A stretch of DNA of 54,001 bases from Nemertoderma westbladi (taxonomy: Eukaryota > Xenacoelomorpha > Nemertodermatida > Nemertodermatidae): the NCBI GenBank assembly GCA_032718475.1, contig JAUCBJ010001194.1, positions 1 to 54,001 of the forward strand, given 5' to 3'. The translations under genes and the position numbers were made by a program. The notes beneath the pieces were generated by a model. It did no database searches. It was not told the origin of the DNA and saw only the letters and a list, made by a program, of their open reading frames with translations. The first letter of the stretch is position 1. Each line of letters starts with the position of its first letter. This document shows positions 42,005 to 53,387 of this stretch, one piece after another.

Positions 42005-43735
42005 TAAAAAATGATTTTTTATGAACATATAAAGACATCGCTGCCGTATCTGCTAACAATTCTAGTTCTTTTGTTCAATACGTGTTTAAAGATTGGTTCG
42101 ATTCCATCCTCTTGGAGAATGAGCTTGATTAAAGTACTATACAAGGGTAAGGGAAGTACATCAAACCCAGGTAATTACCGCGGAATAGCCATGATTAGTG
42201 TCCTAACATCGATAATAGACACCCGGGTTCAAAGACATTGCAGACACCTTTTCCCGTCGGAACAGTTTGGATTTATCAATGGGAAATCAACGAGACAAGC
42301 CATAGGAATGTTTATAAATTTCATACGTATGAAAGTATATTCTAGTGCTGAACAATCGACACCAGTCTACGCCGCTTTCATTGATTTCTGGAAAGCTTTC
42401 GACATGGTAGATCGAAAAATCCTCTTATGGAAAATTTATATACAGTTTAATATCAAAGGGAAGCTATATTGTCTATTTAAAGGAATTCTCAACAACTCAA
42501 TTAAAATATACGACGGAGTTCAGTATTCATCACCTATTAAACAGCTGCGAGGTATCTTACAGGGTGACTGTTTCTCTCCAACCGCAGCTACGAGGTATCT
42601 TACAGGGTGACTGTCTCTCTCCAACCGCAGCTACGAGGTATCTTACAGGGTGACTGTTTCTCTCCAACCGCAGCTACGAGGTATCTTACAGGGTGACTGT
42701 TTCTCTCCAACCGCAGCTACGAGGTATCTTACAGGGTGACTGTTTCTCTCCAACCACAGCTACGAGGAATCTTACAGGGTGCCTTTTTCTCTCCAACCGC
42801 TTTTGTGATGTTTATATCTGATCTGGCTTCATGTTTACGTCGCATTGGATCTACCATACTGTTATCTTCTTTGCAGACGATTTGGTTCTTTATTCAACGG
42901 ACAAATCAGCTGTCCAATCCGGGCTAGATGAGTTATATCTCTGGTGCAAAAAGAAAAAACTGAGTCTAAATTTGGACAAGACTAAAATAATGAAGTTCCG
43001 AAGAGGCGGTAGACTGGCGGCCTCCCAAGACAAATTCTATTTCGGCGGCGAGCCAGTTGAAGTTAGCAACTTGTATGTTTATCTTGGAATCACTCTCCAG
43101 CCGACACTGTGTTTCACACAGCATATAGAAAACAAGAAGCAACACTCTTACTCATTAATAGGTTGCCTCAGGCATATCCATCTCGTCTCTATTGAAACTG
43201 GCTTAAAAAATTTCAAAATGGAAATTTATCCTGCCGTATCATACAGCTTCACTGAAATTGCTGAATATTTTACTCTCGCAAACTTAAAGGAGATGGATAA
43301 AATTAAATCAGAACGACAAACCAACTTTGAAAATGGAAACTACACTGCAGGCCCAGCTTTTAGCTGTTCAACGTGGAAACCAATCAAATCGATACGTTGT
43401 CACCAGGGCAACCGCCCATGGTTTTCACCATCTGATATGCGTGAACTCGGCCCCATTTCACGACCTTTCCTCGACGGATTGTTTTTGTAAATTCTGCGGC
43501 GAAATATCCGCCAACCGCCATCATGTGTTAACCTGTACCTCTTCCCCATCACTTTCAAGTCTAGCGTTGATATAACCTTTATTTAGTTACTTTTATGGGA
43601 TATTATTTATGTTTTAATTTATAATATTTTACTTAAAACTGTGTTAATTTTAATTAAGATATATTTTATAAATAAAGTCATCAATTGCCCCGCATGGGGG
43701 CGTAAATTTAAAAAAATAAAAATAAAAAAAAAGGT
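42005..43735 (+). pseudogene. 5'-truncated LINE: reverse transcriptase, with internal 43-bp repeat expansion
   Basis: RT begins inside its first block (PSSWRMSLIKVLYKGKGS, then NPGNYRGIAMISV), followed by EQFGFINGKSTRQAI and YAAFIDFWKAFDMVDR. The block that should read QLRGILQGD once is followed by five more copies of a 43-bp unit (42542-42799), which shift the frame. RT resumes with FFADDLVLYS (about 42865-42895) and LSLNLDKTKIMKFRRGG. It ends with a Cys/His motif (CKFCGEISANRHHVLTC) in another frame. The 3' UTR ends in ATAAATAAAGTC and an A-rich tail near 43732. The endonuclease half is missing. Confidence 0.88.
42542..42799 (+). repeat. 43-bp tandem repeat, six copies, inside the RT
   Basis: Units begin CAGCTACGAGGTATCTTACA and end CTCTCCAACCG. 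The first copy is the native RT sequence and the last two carry substitutions. 43 is not a multiple of three, so the five extra copies add 215 bp and shift the frame. Confidence 0.95.
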
Positions 43736-43892
43736 TTCTAATAAAATTACTAAAATACATTAAAATGACAGTGTATAAAATATTGAAAAATTTTCCGTGC
43801 TTTATCTGACATTCTGATAATCTGTAATCACTCCACACGCTTTTTGTCAGTATTCAATAGGTACTGTAGGCCTACTACAGTACTACTGCAGG

Positions 43893-43950
43893 AAAAAATA
43901 GAAAACAAGAAGCAACACTCTTACTCATTAATAGGTTGCCTAGGAATAGC
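43893..43950 (+). repeat. Displaced 50-bp fragment of the LINE
   Basis: ATAGAAAACAAGAAGCAACA through GGTTGCCT duplicates part of the LINE at 43124-43170. It lies 160 bp beyond the LINE tail and 230 bp upstream of the UBE4-type gene. Confidence 0.85.
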
Positions 43951-44174
43951 GAATAGACAACCTTATATAATAGGAATGGTTTTCTTGTCTGACTGTCCTG
44001 CTGTCTGGACTGTACTACCCCATACTGCCATACCCTGTGCAACTGTGTACCACTACGGTACTACAACTACCAGATTATAGGTAGACAGACCAGCAGACAG
44101 GCATAACATTATACTGTTATAACAGCTGAACAGCAACACTGTCAGACTGTAGTACAGTAGTAAGACATTTGAAG

Positions 44175-47100
44175 ATGAGTGAACTTAGCCAAGAAGAAAT
44201 TCGTAGAAAACGATTGGCAAAGTTATCCGTTTCTCCGCAACAGCAACAAACGCCACCAAATGAGACGCAAACTGAAGGCCAGTCGACGACATTGAGCGGT
44301 GCTGCGGGTGGGGTGAGCGAGCAGTCAACCCCGGCCGTTCATCTGCCCCCTATTCGGCCGACAGACCGACACAGCCCCACAACTAGCCGCGCCAAGTCGG
44401 CCCATAAAAAGTGCAAGAAAGACGAGTCGGAGACGGAGAGACCCAGCGAATCGGTCGTTCACGGATCATCGAGTCAGGATCCATCGACCCTGGGATCCGG
44501 GGTTCATTCCTTCGAGTTCGATTCCGGTATCGACACGATGGAAGTCGACGATCCGGGTTCCTATGAGACCGGAACTTCCGGGCGGCATCCGGACACTGTC
44601 CGGACGTCCGGGAACCAACCGGACAACGTCCGACCCTGCTCCCTGAAGTCCCAAGTCTCGGATCTTCTCAACGTGACCTTCACCACCCCGCATGATGGGC
44701 GGGTTCATCTCCCGGAGTTATCAGAAAGTAAACTCGATATCGATAACCCGAACTCCCTTGAGGAGTATGTATCTCTTGTTGTTATGGAGGTTGCCTCCCT
44801 CCCTGTGGACACTCTCGTCTCTAAGGCCCCCCTCCCCCCCTTATTGTCCCCCCATTTGGTCCCCGAACTCCACACAATCGCCCCTCGATCCTGTCTAATC
44901 TTATCCTTCCTCATGCAATCGTACAAACAAATAAACTCGCAGATTAACTCCCGTCGAAGTCGCTACTCGCAACCGCTACTCCTCGCTGCGACCCGCGTGG
45001 TCTCCCGCTACTCGGCGCTGCTCCTTGCTGGAACGTTCCACCCATCCGACTCCATTTCCCCTCTACTCCCCTACATTCTAGACGACTCGATTCCCGATGG
45101 TTTTATCTCGTCGCTTTTCCAATCGATCGACGAAGAATCCTTCGAGCCAACTTTCTCCCCGGTCGTCTCCAATGTGTTAGACTCTCTGACCCAACTGGAC
45201 CCATCATCCCAGGCGATCATCGCGGCTCTTTCCTTCCTCGCCGACCTGTCTGCATTGCAGACGGACAACGTCCGACCGTTCTGCCGTCTGCTGACTACCT
45301 CGGCCACCTGGAACCCCTCCCCCATCTCCAAGGCTACTGGCCGCGAGCTGCAGCGGTTCTCGGCGCTCGGTTCGCTCCTCTCGCCGTCGCTGCTCTACTC
45401 GGACGACCCGCGGCTGGGCGACCGGCTGGTGCCCCGTGGCAGCGACGCCTCCCAGCCGGACCCCATGGTGGCCGCCGCCGTGGAGCGGACCCAGACGGCC
45501 CTGCGCGCCGCCACCTACCGCGTGGTCCACCCGCTAGTCCTGCAGCCCGACACTCGGCGCGCGTTGCTCGTCTACCTCGCTGCGTTCATCCACCGCAACG
45601 CGCCCCGCTGTCGTCTGCAGTACGACGAGTCCCTAGTCGCCCAGGACGGATTCGCGCTGAATCTGTTGGACGCGGCGCAGCAGCTCTGCGTTAAAGTGAA
45701 CCCGGAGCGGGTCGACGGCTCCTACCTGGTTGCCCCCGGGTGTCTCATAGACGCGTCTCAGTCTACGAGACTCGCGGCCACTCAGCAGCAGCTCGCAGAC
45801 TGGGCGGCCGCCTGTCTCCCAAACACCGCTCCCAATTTCACCACAGAGATATTCATAGTGGCGGTCCATCTGCACCACTGCGCGCTGCTTCCGGCGCTAC
45901 GGGGGTTGACGCAACGGCAACGGGCGAAACGCGAGGTAAAACAGGTGCTGCGGGAGTTGGAGACCAGCGAGTCGCAGTGGAGAGGCACGCCGTTGGCGCA
46001 ACGGAACCGGCAGATGTTGGTCGTACTGCGGGATAAACTCGATAAGTTATCCGTCGCTGTGCAGCTCGACCGGATGGCCTTACTCGACGCGACTTCCTTA
46101 ACCGCGGCCCTGAGATTCTACGCGAAACTCGCCAACTATATAATGCTGGTCGCGCTGCCGGACCACCGGGTCCCCACCCTCCCGTTGCCCCGCGTTACTC
46201 CGCCCCAGTTCGCTGCCATGCCCGAGTTCTACATGGAGGACATCGCCGAGTTCCTCATCTTCCTCGTCCAATTCTCTCCGCTCGTTCTCGCCGAGTCCTC
46301 CTACTTCCCCGACATCCTCACCTTCCTAGTCCTCTTCGTCAGCTCACCCTCCTCCGTCTCCAACCCCTACCTCATCGCCAAACTCATCGAGGTCCTCTTC
46401 ATCCTGAACCCCGCGGTGCAGGAGGCGACCCCCCGGCTGTACGACTCGTTGTTGTCGCACCCGTTGGCCAGCAACCGGATGGCCCCGGCGTTAGTCGACT
46501 TCTACACCGCGGTCGAGTCGACCGGCTCCAGCAACGAGTTCTACGATAAGTTCTCTATCCGGTTCCACATCGCGGTGTTGCTGAAGTCGTTGTGGTCGAT
46601 AGCGACGCATCAGTTCGCGTTGCGAGTCGCATCAGAGTCGCCCGAGTTCGTCCGATTCGTCAATATGTTGATGAACGACACGACGTTCTTATTGGATGAG
46701 TCGTTGGATTGTTTGAAACGGATTCGCGAGGAACACGAAGCGAAGAAGAATGTTAGCGAGTGGGAAAGTCAAAGTCGGGAGGAGCGGGATAGTCGGGAGC
46801 AGCAGTTAGCGACGGACGAGCGGGTGTGTCGCTCCTATCTGACGCTGGCCAACGCCACCGTCGATATGCTGCACTACCTGAGTCGCGACCTCCCCAAGCC
46901 GTTCCTGCGACCGGAGTTGGTGACCCGGATGGCCACCATGCTCAACTACAATCTGTCGCAGCTGTGCGGCTCCAAGGCCCGCGAGTTGAAGGTCTCCGGA
47001 GCCCGCGAGCGATACGGATTCGACGCCAGACACACTCTCGATCAACTCACTGATATTTATCTTCATCTCGACGAGGATTCGGGGGTATTCGCGGAGTCGG

Positions 47101-47495
47101 TGGCCGCAGACGGCCGCTCCTACAACCGTCAGCTCTTCGTCAACGCGATGGCGATAATCCGGAATTACAATCTGAAGACGTCGACCGCGGTCTCGCTGTT
47201 CGAAGGGTTAGCGAGTCGCGTCGAAGAGATCGCAGTCAGCAACCGACAGGAGGAGATGGACTTTAGCGACCTTCCGGATGAGTTTAAGGATCCGTTGATG
47301 GATACGTTGATGACGGATCCGGTGGTGCTCCCCAGCGGGATCATAATGGATCGGCCGATCATACTGAGGCATTTACTCAACTCCTCGACGGATCCGTTTA
47401 ATCGATCGAGTTTAACGGAGAGTCAGCTGGTTCCCGAGGATTCGTTGAGGCGGAGGATAGCGGAATGGATCGAATCGCGTCGCTCTAAACCCTGA
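44175..47495 (+). CDS. UBE4B: UBE4/UFD2-type ubiquitin chain elongation factor, U-box E3/E4 ligase (single exon)
   Basis: 1106 codons from the ATG at 44175 with no intron. The family extends ubiquitin chains on pre-ubiquitylated proteins and works with the p97/VCP segregase in protein quality control. The N-terminus ([17 protein letters not shown]) closely resembles the conserved start of UBE4B, and [10 protein letters not shown] (about residue 120) is another UBE4B-like motif. Residues about 20-190 are Ser/Pro/Thr-rich and probably disordered. About 200-1020 is the helical UFD2 core. About 1030-1100 is the U-box ([20 protein letters not shown], then [25 protein letters not shown]). Length is between human UBE4A and UBE4B. 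No frame break is seen, and GC-rich, codon-biased sequence contrasts with the AT-rich flanks. Absence of introns suggests either a retrocopy that replaced the parent or lineage-specific intron loss. Confidence 0.93.
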   Translation: MSELSQEEIRRKRLAKLSVSPQQQQTPPNETQTEGQSTTLSGAAGGVSEQSTPAVHLPPIRPTDRHSPTTSRAKSAHKKCKKDESETERPSESVVHGSSSQDPSTLGSGVHSFEFDSGIDTMEVDDPGSYETGTSGRHPDTVRTSGNQPDNVRPCSLKSQVSDLLNVTFTTPHDGRVHLPELSESKLDIDNPNSLEEYVSLVVMEVASLPVDTLVSKAPLPPLLSPHLVPELHTIAPRSCLILSFLMQSYKQINSQINSRRSRYSQPLLLAATRVVSRYSALLLAGTFHPSDSISPLLPYILDDSIPDGFISSLFQSIDEESFEPTFSPVVSNVLDSLTQLDPSSQAIIAALSFLADLSALQTDNVRPFCRLLTTSATWNPSPISKATGRELQRFSALGSLLSPSLLYSDDPRLGDRLVPRGSDASQPDPMVAAAVERTQTALRAATYRVVHPLVLQPDTRRALLVYLAAFIHRNAPRCRLQYDESLVAQDGFALNLLDAAQQLCVKVNPERVDGSYLVAPGCLIDASQSTRLAATQQQLADWAAACLPNTAPNFTTEIFIVAVHLHHCALLPALRGLTQRQRAKREVKQVLRELETSESQWRGTPLAQRNRQMLVVLRDKLDKLSVAVQLDRMALLDATSLTAALRFYAKLANYIMLVALPDHRVPTLPLPRVTPPQFAAMPEFYMEDIAEFLIFLVQFSPLVLAESSYFPDILTFLVLFVSSPSSVSNPYLIAKLIEVLFILNPAVQEATPRLYDSLLSHPLASNRMAPALVDFYTAVESTGSSNEFYDKFSIRFHIAVLLKSLWSIATHQFALRVASESPEFVRFVNMLMNDTTFLLDESLDCLKRIREEHEAKKNVSEWESQSREERDSREQQLATDERVCRSYLTLANATVDMLHYLSRDLPKPFLRPELVTRMATMLNYNLSQLCGSKARELKVSGARERYGFDARHTLDQLTDIYLHLDEDSGVFAESVAADGRSYNRQLFVNAMAIIRNYNLKTSTAVSLFEGLASRVEEIAVSNRQEEMDFSDLPDEFKDPLMDTLMTDPVVLPSGIIMDRPIILRHLLNSSTDPFNRSSLTESQLVPEDSLRRRIAEWIESRRSKP

Positions 47496-48000
47496 GACAC
47501 CCTGCGGGACCGACCAGGCCATCGTCTTATTATTCAGTAACATTTTATGTTTGTCAGTATAAATTTATTTTTGTTAACTAATTAATTTACCTCATTAAAT
47601 ACGTTGATATTCCTAATAGAGGCGAGAATAATTGATATTTTTTGTAGTTGAGTTTGCGTTTAGTGCCTCTATAACCCCGGAGTCAATTAAAATAAACCAC
47701 CAAAATAAACAACAGATTTATTTAATTAACATCTGGTATACTAATTAATATTCCTTGTAATATTATTAATTGTTGCAATAGAATGGCAGTTGTTGCGTCC
47801 CAATAATAATTTATTTTATCCAGCTATTACAATATTAGTCAGTCTCAATCATATCGTCTCAATGTTAAAATTATCAATTTATGGAAAGGAGGAGGGGACA
47901 GTGGCACGTTATTCTAACCAAAACAATAAACTAAAGCCAATCGAACAGGATACAGTTTTATTTCTGGGATGATTATCCCCCATATCTGCATCGGTTGTAA
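47496..48000. other. 3' flank of the UBE4-type gene and dispersed repeat
   Basis: Candidate polyadenylation signals AATAAA occur near 47690-47710. 47890-47985 is the second copy of the dispersed repeat found at 22930-23035. A 60-codon frame here is not supported. Confidence 0.5.
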
Positions 48001-49080
48001 CAGTATTATAATGTATTACAGTCTATATACCTATAAAAGTAAAATCCTCTCTCTCTCTCTCTCTCTATGTGCTCGAACTCATAAAACGGGTGTAGGGATT
48101 GCGCTGGGACTTGGCATTGTGTGCGAGCGGGCGTTATAGGCCACTTTTCGAAAAGTTTAATTCACGTTCGGTTTATACCGGTACCGTTTATTGCTGGTTT
48201 TGGCGGAACCGGTACCGGTTTTTAATACAATACACCCAGTCGGGGTAAATAAAATTATATAATATGGATTATATTTAATTATAAACTTTTAAATTGCCAA
48301 TCGATATAAATCGAAATGTTTATTCTTAATTATAAAAATATCGTCAATATATTCAAAAGTTTTTGTGTTAAGTGATTTTTCAAACGGGATAAAATAAATC
48401 GGTGTGGGGCGAGCCACGAAGTCTGGGTGTCCCTTAGCGTAGCGGTATAATTTGTGTACCGTCAGTCGTCATTGGAAATGTTTGAACGCTAAATAAGTCG
48501 GTCAATCATGGATGAAATGGAACCAAACTTGGTACAAATGTAGTCTATCAAAAGTTTAGAAATTCTACACACAGATAGACTTCTATAGTTCCGCCTCACT
48601 ACGCTGCTAGGGGGAGTAACCAGTCCACTAATTGTACCGCAACGCCAAGTCACAACTACGTGCTGCGCGATGTCCCCACGTACCCGTGTAACAATAACAT
48701 GCTACTTTATTACACGCAGTGATGTAAATATTTAAAATAATATCAGTTTATTTGCACAATAGTATCGGGATATATTTTAACTCTACGTTTATGCACGGTG
48801 CTTATTTATGGATTAAATATATATTATTAAGTTAATTAAAATACAAATATTTCCTACAACTATCGTTTTCAGCTAACAGTTCTTCTGACCAACTGTATTT
48901 TTTGTTAAACCATTTTGACCGGCCTTGATTCATAATTATTTCCCAAAAGTTTCATTGATTCACCGAAATAGAGCCAGTCCCTCGTTGGCTTTCACGAATA
49001 CGTGTATATACCCATGCGATTTACCCCGTCTGTTCTATATCTTCTCTCCCATATCGTATTCTTCGATAACTTCGGGATAT
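48001..49080. other. Repeat-like DNA with CT microsatellite
   Basis: 48043-48066 is a CT microsatellite following TCTATATACCTATAAAAG. The next 600 bp contain GGTACCGGT-type palindromes and the phrase GGGGCGAGCCACGAAG. The layout resembles a non-autonomous transposon (possibly Helitron-like) but no end could be proven. No gene is seen. Confidence 0.35.
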
Positions 49081-50641
49081 TTATTCAGAACCAACTATAA
49101 CTATTGGTAAAGTTAACCGGCGTGGAGAGGAGCTCCCAGAACCAGTTGTACTCTTACTGAATGAGGAAATTGTGGTACATGGTAGAGACATTCTTCTACT
49201 GCTGTAGCTGCTGGGGGTCTGTGTGCGGGTGCTGGGTGTCTGTCTGCAGCTGCTGGGGGTCTGTCTGCAGCTGCTCGGTGTGCCCGGCATAATCGAATTC
49301 AGTAGCGGAAAAGTTTTAGCCGCTTCAAATTGCACTAGAAGTATCATTAGTGGGTCCGTTACCGCTTTAATTAAGAACGCTAGAATGTGAATGTAACGAG
49401 TTACAGGTCTTTGGAATATTTCGAATTGATTGAAGGCGAGTGCTGTCCCTATTATAGTTGGTATAACTATTAACATCAGTCCCATATATCCCTGTAACTT
49501 GCAACAGATTCGGCGTCTTCGTTTCACTCTAATAAATAATAATAATTTTTTCATTAATCTAAAGTTTATTTAAAGTAAAATTAAATTTTGGAAAGTTTCG
49601 GAAAAAAATGTGGAATGAGTTGGTTTCGAACCAACGTTGTACGGATCGGCGTTTTGCCTCACACCAACGCTCTACTCGTCCCCACTACTCAGCCTGTTGC
49701 GCGCTGATGTGATCTGATGCACACCGATGCGCAGGACGCTAGTTCAACCCTCATCGATGTCCAACCATTTTTCATACTGTTAGACAAGGGGGGGGGGGGG
49801 GGGGGGGTGTTATTGGCGCAAAAAATGATTTATAGATACTGTACATTAATTATGTAAAACAATCACAAATAGACCAAACAATGTATAAAGGTATTGTCCA
49901 ACATAACATATAGGATTACCCCTAAAGCTTTGCAGCTTATTTCCAAGGGGGTCCTTTATGGTTACAAATACAATGTTACACAATCACAATGTCTATTTCC
50001 AACCAAAGTTTAAACTGTAACCTACCTAATATCTGTAGCACTAGGTATACATTGTGTTTGTACAGAGAAGGATTGTCTGGAAGGTCGTCTGCTCTCAATC
50101 CCTTTCTCCAACCGAAGAATGGAATCGTATATGATCAGGTAGGAGGCCAATACAGCCGTGAATACGAGACCCAACTCCAAACCGAGTACCACATGAGTTA
50201 CTAAAGAGAAACCGCAAACGCTATCCAATGTTAGGTACGCTATCACTGTGTTACAAACAGCGAGAGTTACGCACGTAACGCCAAGTATCAGTGGTATGTG
50301 ATAACGTCTCATGAATACCCGGTATTGCAGTGCGTATACGTTGTAAATATATCGATCCAGTGATATAGCGAACGGGATCCCGATGGACAAACTAGTTAAG
50401 AACAAATAACAACCGGTTTCTATAACGCAAGTTTTCCTCACTTCCTCTATATAGCCTATTACTATAGCGACAGCCAATAGGGTGTTAGTTACAGTGAGTA
50501 GGGTTTCTAGGATGCATACGCTTTGCCGTTTTTGCGTTTTTGGTTTGGCGAATATTGTCTGGAAGTATCCCCGGCCGCATCGGACCGCGTACCAAGTTAG
50601 TGTCATCGTGTTGAGAACCATTGCAGGTACTGTAAGCGAAC
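49081..50641 (-). CDS. Rhodopsin-family-like G-protein-coupled receptor (partial, at least three exons)
   Basis: Two exons are visible. 50641-50026 starts after a good acceptor (TTTATTTCCTCGCAG) inside membrane segment 1 and ends at a good donor (ATTAG followed by GTAGGT). 49528-49081 starts after TTATTAG and runs to the stop. Phases agree (2/2). The first exon covers TM1-TM5. A Cys at the top of TM3 (ETGC) and a Cys in extracellular loop 2 (SVCGF) can form the conserved disulphide. The DRY box appears as SLDRYIYN. The second exon covers TM6-TM7 and the tail. TM6 lacks the usual CWxP (LIVIP instead) and TM7 has DPLMILL in place of NPxxY. The tail carries three TPSSCRQ-type heptads. The first coding exon, with the N-terminus, lies upstream and was not found. 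Ligand unknown. Confidence 0.75.
49529..50025 (-). other. Intron of the receptor gene
   Basis: 497 bp with GT..AG ends on the minus strand. It contains the tRNA-like sequence at 49611-49684 and a poly-G run (about 49789-49807). Confidence 0.8.
49611..49684 (-). repeat. tRNA-like sequence in the receptor intron
   Basis: The minus strand has a perfect T-arm (GTTGG, TTCGAAA, CCAAC) whose B-box reads GGTTCGAAACC, and an A-box-like GAGTAGAGCGTTGG. The acceptor stem does not pair convincingly and no anticodon can be assigned safely, so it is a tRNA pseudogene or SINE head rather than a called tRNA. Confidence 0.55.
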
Positions 50642-51878
50642 CTGCGAGGAAATAAAGTTATCGCAGAAGGCCCGTTAACTATATACCCTATTTAATTAAA
50701 TATTGGCCGTATTTCACGCTGTCTCGACTCTGCCAATATTCAGATGTAATTGAAACCGATAAAGGTGCAGTAGTCGTCATATTTGTACAGCGGTACCGGT
50801 ACACTACCACTTAATTAATTAGCTTGATATCGTTGATTTTTTTTATGATACTAGAACAAATTACCTATGCTATATAAAAATAATGTTCTAGAATAAATAT
50901 TTTTGGTTCTAGAACGTTTTATAAAAAATAACCTTTTTAGCGTATATTCTAATTATTTAATTGAGTTCATTATTTCAACAAATTATCGATGATAGGCCTG
51001 CACAGTTCATTATAAATGTATTAAGTGTTTTTTTATTAGCTAATTTAAATATTTAAATGCAAACGTATTTTTATTTCAATAAATAGCTGACATGTTCTAG
51101 AGCATTTGACAATACTAGTGTAGTTAGGACAAAACAACAGCAAAAAAATATAAAAATAATATTGCGGAACTTGGGTGGAACTGTTACCGTTTTATTGTTA
51201 CGTTTTTCCGTTACATTCTTGGAAATATGTTATGTGGCCCTGTTATATTGGCTGTATTAAATAATATTTACATTAATTTATATATAAATTATAATATATA
51301 ATATAGATAGAAAATATATGCCCATCGTTATTACCTATTAACCACGCCGGAATATCGTCAGAATAATAACTTTTAAATTTGCTCATTATTTTCTTGTACA
51401 TCAATTATTATTTTTCCCGCATTAAAGTTTATAAATTAATAAACTAGGTTTATACCAAATTATACCCCCATTATACCAAATACTTGTGTTGCAAGCGATA
51501 AATCCAAATAATATATAAATAGGGCCTAGAATATTTATTACTAATGAATTAATTAACTACGTTACGATAGGTAACTTACTATATAACAATTGTATTCTAG
51601 AATATTATTATTGTCGCCTTGGTGCTATTGTTATATTGCGTGGATCAATACTTTTTACTTTGGTGTTATTTTGACGAAATTTTACTACTCTTGTCTATAA
51701 AATCCATGGTGTTATTGTTATAAACCCAATTACATAAATAACTGCATTCCATCGCATCGCATGTTTGTAGCCTTGGCGTAGTGAACGCTTACACGTAGGC
51801 TATGTTATTTTTTATATTGCAATACCCCACAGTCAGTACCATGTTGGTCTTATATGTACAACAGTGAGCAGATCAATT
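50642..51878. other. AT-rich region upstream of the receptor exons
   Basis: No exon is recognised. It contains several TTCTAGAA/TTCTAGAG palindromes (about 50886, 50910, 51094, 51593). The first exon and promoter of the receptor may lie here, as may upstream exons of the + strand gene at 52185. Confidence 0.4.
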
Positions 51879-52160
51879 TCATCTACTAAGTACTGAACAT
51901 TATTTCCCCTACTAAGTTACCGAACATTATTTCCCCCTACTAAGTTACCGAACATTATTTCCCCCTACTAAGTTACCGAACATTACTTCCCCCTACTAAG
52001 TTACCGAACATTATTTCCCCCTACTAAGTTACTGAACATTATTTCCCCCTACTAAGTTACCGAACATTATTTCCCCCTACTAAGTTACCGAACATTATTT
52101 CCCCCTACTAAGTTACTGAACATTATTTACTAAGTTACCGAACATTATTTCCCCTAAATT
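51879..52160. repeat. 28-bp tandem repeat, about nine to ten copies
   Basis: The unit is CTACTAAGTTACCGAACATT followed by ATTTCCCC. Copies are almost identical except the terminal ones. The array ends about 25 bp before the 3' splice site at 52184. Confidence 0.95.
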
Positions 52161-52184
52161 ATCGAACTTTATTTACCTTTATAG

Positions 52185-52859
52185 GTGGCTGTAACACCAA
52201 AGGTTATACGGGTAAACAGACGGATCACATGGCTAAACTGAAGAAGGCCTTCCGTGAGTTACTCGAAGTGGAAGTCGACGTATCGGTCCAGGGTCCCATA
52301 ACAGACAGTCTGAGGATCGCTTGTAACAGATTGTGCATACAGTTACGGATGTTTGAAGGTTAGTTGTAACAGATTGGGCATACAGTTACGGATGTTTGAA
52401 GGTTAGTTAGTTACAGTTACAGATTTGGCATACAGTGGTGCATATATGGGTGCATATAGTTACTGTACAAGCTTTCACGAGGTTTTTTTTTACAAGGTTC
52501 TTTCATGGTATCCGTTTCTTCTTTGGAAACTCATTTCGTTACTCTAACCTGAACCCGTTACATCCCCATTCTGTTAGCCGAGTGCTGCTCTTTGATTGAC
52601 TGCAACTTCTTGGTTACATTGAATGCAACTTCTTGGTTACAGTTGTTATATTATTTGCCGGTTGTTAAATATATTTATATCGTTAGAATTACCGGAGAAT
52701 CTGGAAGTGAAACTCCTTCCAGATACCTGGAATCGGATTCTACTTCAACTCCTCGCTGATAACCGCTTCAAAGAATGTTATCTACTCCTCAACGGCGGCG
52801 GCAATTTCTACCAGTTTGGGTCGGGAGGACTGGCGACTAACGAATGTAGTCTAACTTCG
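52185..52859 (+). CDS. Two internal exons of an unrecognised gene
   Basis: Exon A is 52185-52358 (acceptor CCTTTATAG, donor GAAG followed by GTTAGT). Exon B is 52687-52859 (acceptor ATCGTTAG, donor TTCG followed by GTAAGT). Only one frame is open through exon A (starting GCNTKGYTGKQTDHM). The phase-1 junction links it in frame to exon B (LPENLEVKLLPDTWNRIL, later NRFKECYLLLNGGGNFYQF). Together they give 115 residues, amphipathic and probably helical. A final exon may be 53307-53366 (LTTSSGPCVSPLPC, then TAA). I do not recognise the family. Upstream exons were not found. The end of exon A including its donor is duplicated in the intron. Confidence 0.6.
52321..52408 (+). repeat. 43-bp duplication of an exon end with its 5' splice site
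   Basis: The last 38 bases of exon A plus GTTAG (52321-52363) are repeated at 52364-52406 with one change (TTGTGC to TTGGGC). The second copy carries an identical GAAG/GTTAGT donor. Confidence 0.9.
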
Positions 52860-53306
52860 GTAAGTTATAGCTAATATTTATTATGAATCTATAATATAAT
52901 CATGGGAAGAGTACCTCGGTGCCCCGACTTTCGCTTTTTTTTCATTCAGTCCAAGTTACTGTTATGGTCGCCTTACTTTACTTACCTGTTGTCATGGTTA
53001 CATATTTTCGAAAAAAAATGTGAAACCAATAATACCATAAAATATAATTAATTAATAATGATTTTTTTTTAGCTAAATTAACTGTAATTAAAGTTCTTAT
53101 TGTTTGAAGTCTCGCGCACATTCCATATAATATATTCCGTATTCGCCCAGTACCAATCCATTGGCGTTGCCTTGGTTTTCTGCTCCAGTGCCCAATCAAT
53201 CCGCTACTAACAACTCAACTATCATTTGTATTTTATTTTTTCCGACATTTCAATTGAACATCATTCCTTTTGTTCGTTCTGTATAACTAACGTTAGTTAC
53301 CCCCAG

Positions 53307-53366
53307 CTGACAACCTCGAGTGGTCCGTGTGTCAGTCCATTGCCCTGCCCTGTACAGGACGGCTAA
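53307..53366 (+). CDS. Possible terminal exon of the gene at 52185
   Basis: TTAGTTACCCCCAG is a plausible acceptor. The phase-0 reading that follows from exon B gives about 19 codons (LTTSSGPCVSPLPCPVQDG) and then TAA. Short and without conservation evidence, so tentative. Confidence 0.25.
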   Translation: MTTSSGPCVSPLPCPVQDG

Positions 53367-53387
53367 TCCCTAATTAACGCAGCTATT

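Noticed and set aside
44466-47380. Several minus-strand and alternate-frame ORFs inside 44.4-47.4 kb
   Set aside because: Shadows of the GC-rich UBE4-type coding sequence.
48001-48720. Helitron or other complete non-autonomous transposon
   Set aside because: The TCTATATACC start and CT microsatellite are suggestive, but no 3' hairpin with CTRR end or target footprint could be fixed.
49611-49684. Functional tRNA gene on the minus strand
   Set aside because: The T-arm is perfect but the acceptor stem does not pair and no safe anticodon arm forms, so only a tRNA-like repeat is called.
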